Origin: an uncultured Chthonomonas sp.
GTDB taxonomy: Bacteria; Armatimonadota; Chthonomonadetes; Chthonomonadales; CAJBBX01
DNA length: 46,207 nt
Assembly (NCBI GenBank): GCA_903951425.1
Contig: CAJBBX010000096.1
Span: 1-46,207, forward strand
Direction of reading: 5' to 3'
Made by a program: the position numbers and the translations under genes. Positions 39,741 to 46,207 of the stretch are shown here, one piece after another. Each line of letters opens with the position of its first letter. The first letter of the stretch is position 1. A model generated the notes under the pieces. The model had not been told where the DNA came from and did no database searches. It saw only the letters and a program-made list of their open reading frames with translations.

Positions 39741-42700
39741 ATGCGGATCAGGGCTTGGCGGGTTTGGGTTGCGGCTACGTCGGCGGCGATGGCGATCGGG
39801 GTTGCGGTGGCGCAGGAGCCGGTGGGCGTGCGGCCCTATGAGCTGGACTGGGCCGGGCGCGTGGCGGAGACGCCGGCGCCGCTGGTCGATTTCGAGGAGC
39901 CGGCGGCGTGGCGCGTCGAGACCGTGGGCTCCGAGGCGCGCTTTGAGCGGACCCGCGAGCAGCAGATCTGGGGCCGGTACGTCGGCAAGCTCACCTATCG
40001 CGGCACGGAGCCGGGCGCCAACGAGGTGCGCATCGTGCCGCCGCAGCCCATCCCCGTGCGCGAGGCCTTCGACGCACTCACCCTCTGGGTCTACGGCAAC
40101 AACTGGGGCTACGCGGTCGATCCATCCACGCCGCAGGTCACCGTCTCGGCCCTCTTCCGCACGGCGGGCGGCTTGCCGGTCTCCGTCTTCCTCTACAGCG
40201 TGGACTGGACCGAGTGGAACCTGCTCCACAGGCGCCTATCCGCTGACGAGCGAAGGGCGCTGGGACCGGGCTGCACCTTCGTGGGCTTCTCGGTGAAGGG
40301 CGGCCGCCAGAAGGACGACCGGAGCATCTACCTCGACAACCTTTGCCTCAGCACGGAGGGCTTCGCCCCGTTGACCTTCGAGCCGCGCCCGCAGCGAGGC
40401 ATCGCCATGTTCCCAGGGCAGGGCGCCGGCACGAACAATGGCCCCGGCAAGCTGCCCTTCCCGACCCGCGCTGAGACCATCCTGCCGCCGGTGGCCGACA
40501 AGGCTATCCGCAGGTCCACCGCCCGCGAAGGGGCCGGGGTGCGCTTCACCTTCACCGACCGCACCGGCGTCGTCGAGTACCGGTACGCGCCGCGGACGGG
40601 CCTCTGGGATGACCTGACGGCCACGTTTACCGCGCCGGGCGGCAAGCCGGTCGCGTTCCGGCCCTGCGTGGGTGGCGGCGCCTGGCTCCGAGTGGGCGGA
40701 CAGGCCGTGCAGCCCACCGCAAAGCTGGCGCGAGCCGGGCTCGCCGGCGGGCGGTTTGAGGCAATCTGGGATGTGGAGGCGCAGGGCGTCCGCACACGGG
40801 TCGCCTACCGGCTGCAGGCCATGGGCAAGTCGCTGGTCATCGATACGGAGGCCCGTGGCGGCGCGGTGGCCGAAGTGCGCTATGGCCGCGCCGTGGGTGC
40901 TCCGCAGCCGAGGCTGGTGACGCATCCGTTCTACCCCGCCGACGGCGGCAGGCCCGCCACGCTCGTAATGGGCACGGCGCAGCGGCCCCTCTTCCTCACC
41001 GGCAACGTGGACTGGTATCGCACCAACGCCTCCACCATGTGGGCGGCGAACACCGTGGACAAGCAGGGCGCCCTCTACAACGGCGGAACGCGCTACACTC
41101 CGCTCACCAACGGCAAGGCCAACGACTGCTTCGAGCGCTTCTTCCTCACCCTCTCGCCGATCTTCGAGGAGACGCTCCCCGTCGTGGACAACCCTGTATC
41201 GCCATGGAAGAAGGTGACCGGAACGCGCGTCTGGCGGGCGCACGGCGCGGGCAACCGGGAGGGAGACAAGCGGTACTGGTCCGACGTGAAGCGCCACGGC
41301 ATCACGCAGGTCATCGTCACAGACCACGAGACCATGTGGCGCGATGGCGGCGAGAGCTTCACCTTCCGTACCCGCACCGCGCCGGGCAAGGGCGGCGAAG
41401 CCGGGGCCCGCGACTACTCGCGCTTCATGCAGGACAAGCTGGGCTTCGTCTACGGCCCCTACAACAACTTCACCGACTTCGCGCCGGTCAACGAGTACTG
41501 GTCCACCGACCTGATCGCCCGCGACCCCGCCAACCAGCTCCAGCACGCCTGGATGCGCTGCTACGCGCCGAAGCCCGCCCGTGCTGTGGAGTACTGCGCC
41601 AGGCTCTCGCCCATCAACCAGCAGAAGTACGGCTTCAGCACCGCCTACTGCGACGTGCATACCGCCGTGGCTCCGTGGCACCGCGTCGACTACGACGCCC
41701 GCGTGCCCGGCGCAGGAACCATGACGGCCGTCTTCTACTCCTACGGCGAGATCATGCTGCGCCAGAAGAAGGCTTGGAACGGGCCGGTCTACTCCGAGGG
41801 CAACCACCACGCCTTCTACTGCGGCCTGACGGACGGCAACTACGGCCAGGACCAGGCCTACCGTCCCGCCGAGAACCCGTGGCTGGTGGACTTCGACCTG
41901 CGGCGGCTTCACGGCCTCGGCTGCAACTTCGGCATGGGCGCCCCGGACATGTTCTACGCCAACGTGCCGCAGCCGCAGGAGACGCAGGCCCAGCGCGACG
42001 CCTGGCTGGACCGCTTCCTGACGGCCACGGTGGCCTTCGGGCACCCCGGCTTCCTGGTGATGGAGGGCGGCTGGGGAGCTTCCATGCGCAGCTACTACAT
42101 GCTGCAGCAACTCCACAGCTGCTACTGCCTGGCTACGGCGACCGACATCCGCTACGTCGACGGTGCAGGGCGCCTGCTCACCTCCAGCCAGGCGGTGGCT
42201 TCGGGCGCCTACACACGCTCGCAGGTGGTGACGCGCTACTCCGACGGAACGGTCACCGTAGCCAACGGCAGCAAGGCCGAGAGGCTTCGCGCCGTGGTGG
42301 ACGGGCGGCGCCTGGACCTGCCGCCCAACGGCTACGCGGGATGGAGCGCCGACGGCAAGCTGGACGTGCTGAGCGGCGACCGCGACGGCCGGCGCATCGA
42401 TACGGCTGTGACACCGGACCATCTCTACATCGACGGGCGAGGCGCCTTCACCCGCACCGCGAAGGCGGCATCCACGGGCGTGTCGGTCTGTCGCCTCTTG
42501 CCCGGCGGCGCCGCGGAGGTGATCACGCTCGGCGGCATGGAGGCGGGCTTCGCAATCCGGGCGACGTCGGCCACCGCGCTCGACGCCGACGGCAAGGCTT
42601 TGGGCAAGGCCGAGCTCCGCGCCGCCCGGGGCCTCACATGGGTGAGGCCGGTTAAGGGCGCCTTCTCGTACCGGCTGGCCGGCGTCCGGGCCGGTGGGCC

Positions 42701-44111
42701 CGCGGCCGTAGCTACTTGCAGCCGCGATCGGGTGACCCCCGGCGAGACGGTCCTCATCGGTGGCGCGGGCGGCGGCCCGTTCACTATCAGTCCGCAGGCG
42801 GAACCCGGGTCGCGCATCTGGAAGCGAACCGGAGGAGGCTGGATCGACTTCAACGTGGTGAGTGCGGCGGACCTCGCCGCTCGGCTTGAGGGCGATGACC
42901 TGGTGGTCGCTGTGACCTCGCACCTGGCCGCGCCGACGCAAGCGTTCGTGACGGTCCGTGGCCAGGCCAGAAGCGCCGATGTTCGTCCCGGCGTGGTCGT
43001 CGAGGTGCGCTTCCCGCTGGCGAAGCCCGCCCAGGAGGATGCTGAGACCCTCCGTGTGGAACTCGCCCTCGACTCCGTGCGGCAGACGCTGGAGGCAGGG
43101 CTCAGCACGGTTATTGGCACGCGAAGGATCGGCGCCATGCCCGCGCGGTGGCAAGGCGGCGTAGGCCTACGCGGCCAGAAGGAGTTGCCCGGCTTCGGCA
43201 CAAGCGGCGCCCACGTCAGCACCGGCACGCCATCCTGCGGTGGCGTTCAGCAGGAGGGCATCGCGCTCCATCCCGCGTGGCTGGGAGGCGCGGTGGGCTG
43301 CGCCTACGCACTTTACGATCCGCAGGCGCTCCCGGCCGGTGAGCCCGCCGCCTTCCGCGCCCTGGTGGGCAAGATGGACGGTAGCGACCCTGGCGACGGC
43401 ATCCTCTACCAGCTGGTCGTGGTCGATAGCCGAGGAGCCGAGACCGTGGCCGGCTCGCAGGTGGTTCGCACCCATGGCTGGTTCCCGTTCACCGCCGACC
43501 TGAGCCGGTGGACTGGCCAGACCGTTCGCCTCAAAGTGGTGGCTGACCCCGGCGAGGCCGACAACAGCGGCGGCGACTGGGCCGCCGTGGCCGACATGCG
43601 CCTGGAGGCCCTGCGCCCGACGCTCCTCCGGACGCTCGAGAGGGATACCGAGCGCACCCGCCGCGAACCGGGGCCCATGCCCTCGGCAGGCCTCACGCCG
43701 GAACATCTTCGCACCGCCCGCCGCGCCTGGCTCCGCTACGACGGCAAGGGGCTGAATGGTGGCCGCTACACCTCGACCTTCTCGCTGAACGGCAAGGAGT
43801 GCGGGCCACTCACCGAGGCCGGCGGTGACGAGACCCGCGGCGTCTACTCCGAGAAGATCGCGGCGCCCATCGCCGCCGAGGCGATCCCCGCGCTGGGCAG
43901 GCGCAACCGGCTGGCGATCAGCAATTCCAACGGCGACTCGTTCAGCATCCGCAGGCTCTGGATCGAGCTGGAACTGGCCGATGGCCGGCGCTGCTCCTCG
44001 GACATCAGCACGGCGACCTTCACACAGCCCGGCGATTGGCCTTACGCCGAGGGCATCCGCATCCCCGCCACAGGCCGAGTCGAGGTCGACATCTGGTTCG
44101 CCCTGAAGTAG
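39741..44111 (+). CDS. Very large secreted putative glycoside hydrolase, multi-domain
   Basis: The product has 1456 residues. The ATG at 39741 follows GGGAGG, and residues 1-25 form a signal peptide ending AVAQ. Residues about 35-215 are a beta-sandwich binding domain (FEEPAAWRVETVG, FDALTLWVYGNNWG, IYLDNLCLS). A second beta domain spans about 230-430. A catalytic-looking barrel follows from about 490, with ITQVIVTDHETMW, FVYGPYNNFTDFAPVN, YGFSTAYCDVHTAVAPWHR and GPVYSEGNHHAFYCG. The D-x-H and S-E-G motifs on successive strands are candidate catalytic or metal sites. The C-terminal 350 residues contain at least one more jelly-roll (GAAVGCAYALYDP-like region, LKVVADPGEADNSGGDW). The architecture recalls GH101-type enzymes, but I cannot assign it to a CAZy family. 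Confidence 0.7.
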   Translation: MRIRAWRVWVAATSAAMAIGVAVAQEPVGVRPYELDWAGRVAETPAPLVDFEEPAAWRVETVGSEARFERTREQQIWGRYVGKLTYRGTEPGANEVRIVPPQPIPVREAFDALTLWVYGNNWGYAVDPSTPQVTVSALFRTAGGLPVSVFLYSVDWTEWNLLHRRLSADERRALGPGCTFVGFSVKGGRQKDDRSIYLDNLCLSTEGFAPLTFEPRPQRGIAMFPGQGAGTNNGPGKLPFPTRAETILPPVADKAIRRSTAREGAGVRFTFTDRTGVVEYRYAPRTGLWDDLTATFTAPGGKPVAFRPCVGGGAWLRVGGQAVQPTAKLARAGLAGGRFEAIWDVEAQGVRTRVAYRLQAMGKSLVIDTEARGGAVAEVRYGRAVGAPQPRLVTHPFYPADGGRPATLVMGTAQRPLFLTGNVDWYRTNASTMWAANTVDKQGALYNGGTRYTPLTNGKANDCFERFFLTLSPIFEETLPVVDNPVSPWKKVTGTRVWRAHGAGNREGDKRYWSDVKRHGITQVIVTDHETMWRDGGESFTFRTRTAPGKGGEAGARDYSRFMQDKLGFVYGPYNNFTDFAPVNEYWSTDLIARDPANQLQHAWMRCYAPKPARAVEYCARLSPINQQKYGFSTAYCDVHTAVAPWHRVDYDARVPGAGTMTAVFYSYGEIMLRQKKAWNGPVYSEGNHHAFYCGLTDGNYGQDQAYRPAENPWLVDFDLRRLHGLGCNFGMGAPDMFYANVPQPQETQAQRDAWLDRFLTATVAFGHPGFLVMEGGWGASMRSYYMLQQLHSCYCLATATDIRYVDGAGRLLTSSQAVASGAYTRSQVVTRYSDGTVTVANGSKAERLRAVVDGRRLDLPPNGYAGWSADGKLDVLSGDRDGRRIDTAVTPDHLYIDGRGAFTRTAKAASTGVSVCRLLPGGAAEVITLGGMEAGFAIRATSATALDADGKALGKAELRAARGLTWVRPVKGAFSYRLAGVRAGGPAAVATCSRDRVTPGETVLIGGAGGGPFTISPQAEPGSRIWKRTGGGWIDFNVVSAADLAARLEGDDLVVAVTSHLAAPTQAFVTVRGQARSADVRPGVVVEVRFPLAKPAQEDAETLRVELALDSVRQTLEAGLSTVIGTRRIGAMPARWQGGVGLRGQKELPGFGTSGAHVSTGTPSCGGVQQEGIALHPAWLGGAVGCAYALYDPQALPAGEPAAFRALVGKMDGSDPGDGILYQLVVVDSRGAETVAGSQVVRTHGWFPFTADLSRWTGQTVRLKVVADPGEADNSGGDWAAVADMRLEALRPTLLRTLERDTERTRREPGPMPSAGLTPEHLRTARRAWLRYDGKGLNGGRYTSTFSLNGKECGPLTEAGGDETRGVYSEKIAAPIAAEAIPALGRRNRLAISNSNGDSFSIRRLWIELELADGRRCSSDISTATFTQPGDWPYAEGIRIPATGRVEVDIWFALK

Positions 44112-44116
44112 CGAAA

Positions 44117-44146
44117 GGCCCCCGCCCGGTGCGCTGGACGGGGGCC
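44117..44146. terminator. Bidirectional terminator hairpin between convergent genes
   Basis: GGCCCCCG (44117-44124) and CGGGGGCC (44139-44146) pair perfectly over eight bases around a 14-base loop, in the 40-base gap between the stop codons of the large glycosidase and the Ig-repeat gene. On the minus strand the stem is followed by TTT; on the plus strand there is no T-tract. Confidence 0.65.
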
Positions 44147-44151
44147 ATGCT

Positions 44152-46207
44152 CTACTGCACCACGTTGAAGGTCGTGTTCACAGAGACCGGCGCGTACCAG
44201 TTGTCACCCGCGAAGGCGGCCGTGGCGGCGTGCGCTCCGAGCGCCTCGGTCGCCGGGACCGCCCAGCTCACCATGGCCCACCCGTCGGAAGCGACCGCGC
44301 TTGTGCCCACCGCCGTACCGTCGACGCTGAACGCGATCTGCTTGCCCTGCTGGATGACGTAGTCCGGCAGGCTCCGAACGTAGGCCTTTAGCGGCTGAGT
44401 GGTGCCGCGCTTGACGGATCGGACATAGGGCCAGATGTAGAGGTCGCCGACCGTCACAGTGAGCTTGCCGTTGCTTGCCGAGGCCAGGTAGCCGCCGTCG
44501 CCGGCGAACTCACCCCGGATCACGCGCACACCCACGCCCGTGGCCTCGGGCACCGTGTACCCGAGCTGCGCGTAGCCCGCCGGCCGCGTGATGTCGGAGC
44601 CCAGGGTAACGCCGTCGACCTTGATGGTGATGGGCTTGCCGGCCACCGGCGTGTTGTTCAGCAGGTAGAGGTAGGCCTTCAGGACCGTGTAGCCCTTGAT
44701 CTTGGCTGTGCGGTCCACCACGTAGACCTTCGTGCTGTTAACCTGTGCCGTCAGGTCGGCAATCCCGCTTGCGGCGGCGGAGCGGCTGTCACCGCCGAAA
44801 TCAGCGTGTATCGTGTGGGCGCCGGCCGCCCAGTCGGTCGGGATCGCAAACGAGAGGGAGGCGAGCCCTGCGCCGTCCGTGGTGCGTGTGCCTGCGCCGG
44901 TGGCGTCCACCGTGAAGGAGACCGAGGCGCCTGCCACGGTCAGGCCGTCGGATGTGCGGGTCAGCGTAGCGCCCAGTGCGACCGTGGCCCCGACGAGACC
45001 CGAGGCCGCATGGACCGACACAGTGGTCGGCGTGGGTGTAGGTGTGAACATTCCCGCTCCGACGGCTGAGCTGTAGGAGCTATCTCCGGCGAACAGGGCG
45101 CCTGTGGCGGCGGCCGCCGGCTCCAAGCTGTCAGTCACCGTGAAGGCGGTAGAGGCCACACCGGAGGCATCGGTTACGCCCGAGCCCAGGGCCGATCCGA
45201 GTAGCGTGAACGCAACCGTCCGCCCGACCACAGGGGAGGCGTCCGACGTCGTCGTCAGGACAGCCGAGAGGGAAGCCGCCTGGGCATAGGCGCCAGTGGC
45301 CGGCGGCATGGAGAGCGTGGTCGGCGTGGTGACCCCTGGGTTGAGCCACCCCGCGCCGAATGATGCCGCGTAGAGGGTGTCACCGGCGAACTCGGCGCGG
45401 ATCGGATGTGTGCCGAGGAATGCTGCGGGCGTGGTCCAGTACCTGAGGGCAATGCCGTTGCTGTTGGTCGCTGCCCCGCCGACGGCCGTGCCGTCGACGC
45501 TGAAGGCGACCCATCGATTGCCCACCGCTGCGCTGTCCGAAGCCCGCCGGAGGAAGGCTCCCAGCGGCACGCTCTGGAGCGCACCGATGTTGATGCGATT
45601 GGGGACTGTCACTGTGGTGGCGTAGAGGGTGGTATCTACCGTGAGCGTGGCGGAGGCGACGCCGGCGGCGTATGCCTCCTCGCCGTCGAAGGTGGCCGAT
45701 ACGGGGTGGGGGCCGGCAGCCGCCGCGGCGGGGATCGTGTATGCTGCTGAGGCGATGCCCGACGCCGAGGTCGTGCCTGTCGCCGCAGGTGTGCCGTCAA
45801 CCGCGAAGGCCAGTGTGCGGGCCGCCAACGGCGCACCATCGACGGACCTCCGCAAGGTCGCCGATAAGGTGACCGATGCAGAACGGCGGCCGGTGACATC
45901 AGCCGCATCGATCGCGGTCGCGCCCTGCTCCACGGTCAGCGTTGCGGAACCGCTGGACGCGGCGTAGATTGCCTCGTCCGCGAAGGACGCTGCGACGGTG
46001 TGCGCTCCGAGCGCCAGCCCGTCCGGCACGGTGTAGGCCAGCGTAGCGACACCCGAGACGTCGGTGTCGGCTGAGCCTACAGCGGTGGCATCGACCGTGA
46101 ACGCCACGGGCCGCCCTGCCAGCGCCGTGCCATCGCTGTTGCGCGTGAGCGTGGCGGTCAGCGAGACCGATACGCCGAGTGCGCCAGAGGCGTCGGCAAC
46201 CGCCAGC
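44152..46207 (-). CDS. Ig-like repeat surface protein (N-terminus beyond window)
   Basis: The frame is open to the right edge, so only the last 684 residues are visible; the ATG/GTG codons near 46107 are internal. Seven tandem bacterial Ig-like (Big_3/Ig-like repeat type) domains of about 95 residues are seen. Each has a VSLSATLTR-like strand, a VAFTVDGTAVG-like strand, a T-x-x-x-G-x-A turn, a YTVP strand, GAHTVAASFAGD and a closing LTV. Repeats 6 and 7 are more diverged and richer in Lys/Tyr. No sorting signal or membrane anchor closes the protein, which ends TTFNVVQ. Such arrays form stalks of secreted or cell-surface adhesins or glycan-binding proteins. The functional head, if any, lies outside the window. 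Confidence 0.83.
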   Translation of the reverse strand, partial: LAVADASGALGVSVSLTATLTRNSDGTALAGRPVAFTVDATAVGSADTDVSGVATLAYTVPDGLALGAHTVAASFADEAIYAASSGSATLTVEQGATAIDAADVTGRRSASVTLSATLRRSVDGAPLAARTLAFAVDGTPAATGTTSASGIASAAYTIPAAAAAGPHPVSATFDGEEAYAAGVASATLTVDTTLYATTVTVPNRINIGALQSVPLGAFLRRASDSAAVGNRWVAFSVDGTAVGGAATNSNGIALRYWTTPAAFLGTHPIRAEFAGDTLYAASFGAGWLNPGVTTPTTLSMPPATGAYAQAASLSAVLTTTSDASPVVGRTVAFTLLGSALGSGVTDASGVASTAFTVTDSLEPAAAATGALFAGDSSYSSAVGAGMFTPTPTPTTVSVHAASGLVGATVALGATLTRTSDGLTVAGASVSFTVDATGAGTRTTDGAGLASLSFAIPTDWAAGAHTIHADFGGDSRSAAASGIADLTAQVNSTKVYVVDRTAKIKGYTVLKAYLYLLNNTPVAGKPITIKVDGVTLGSDITRPAGYAQLGYTVPEATGVGVRVIRGEFAGDGGYLASASNGKLTVTVGDLYIWPYVRSVKRGTTQPLKAYVRSLPDYVIQQGKQIAFSVDGTAVGTSAVASDGWAMVSWAVPATEALGAHAATAAFAGDNWYAPVSVNTTFNVVQ

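Noticed and set aside
40236-43154. A 972-codon open frame on the minus strand opposite the giant glycosidase.
   Set aside because: Long antisense frames are expected in G+C-rich genes. The translation is His/Arg/Gly/Ala-rich with no domain, while the plus-strand frame has a signal peptide, ribosome site and coherent domains.
44152-46207. Regularly spaced similar sequences that might suggest a CRISPR or DNA repeat array.
   Set aside because: The period is near 290 bases and the similarity is at protein level (Ig-like domains); DNA identity is patchy.

Overview
The window is a G+C-rich bacterial chromosome segment (about two-thirds G+C by eye, with strongly G/C-biased third codon positions). 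It is dense with secreted carbohydrate-active enzymes and has no ribosomal, phage, transposon, defence or CRISPR content. The mix of DUF6785-type permease, GH172/DUF2961, hypothetical glycosidases, beta-helix proteins, a ceramidase-like protein and Ig-repeat proteins is typical of Armatimonadota, Planctomycetota and Lentisphaerota-type polysaccharide degraders. I favour an Armatimonadota-like organism, but the sequence does not prove it. No gene-free stretch exceeds about 210 bases.

Layout. 1-6806: an SGNH hydrolase cut by the window edge, two secreted pectate-lyase-type beta-helix proteins on the minus strand, and between them a two-gene plus-strand operon of a GH99/DUF5010-like protein and a putative glycosidase with a golvesin-type C-terminal domain. 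6928-8689: a minus-strand operon of four small membrane proteins of unknown function, driven from a promoter embedded in an inverted repeat. 8849-9712: class II aldolase. 9828-12996: a tightly overlapping CotH kinase / VTC polyphosphate-polymerase-domain / DUF4956 membrane protein operon. 13066-15210: a CBM9-like plus alpha/beta-hydrolase fusion. 15301-18301: a histidine kinase and response regulator with overlapping ends, then a small zinc-ribbon membrane protein. 18298-20921: ceramidase-like protein and sialidase (minus). 21130-23187: GH172. 23208-24550: thioredoxin-fold protein and a small secreted protein that looks doubly frameshifted (minus). 24739-29503: GH42-like protein and cytoplasmic GH2 beta-mannosidase (plus). 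29647-34242: a sugar ABC transporter (ATPase and two permeases) coupled to a CBM9-like protein, every junction an ATGA overlap, with no binding protein in view. 34365-36889: YciI-like protein and a DUF6785-type permease. 36868-39576: a GH95-like enzyme separated from its Tat signal by an in-frame TGA. 39741-44111: a 1456-residue secreted putative glycosidase. 44152-46207: an Ig-repeat protein entering from the right edge.

How it may work together (inference): secreted enzymes (GH172, GH33, GH42-like, GH95-like, GH99-like, beta-helix and large hypothetical glycosidases, esterases) trim a complex, perhaps host- or plant-derived glycan. The YtfRT/YjfF-like transporter and the DUF6785 permease take up products, and the GH2 mannosidase and class II aldolase act inside the cell. 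No SusCD pair, sulfatase or local sugar regulator is visible.

Non-coding structure worth attention: three intergenic palindromic arrays of TGAC-type motifs at about 9-bp spacing (466-523, 29514-29583, 34299-34339), a 15-bp promoter-like element repeated exactly upstream of the GH172 and GH2 genes, and a leaderless-looking start for the ABC ATPase.
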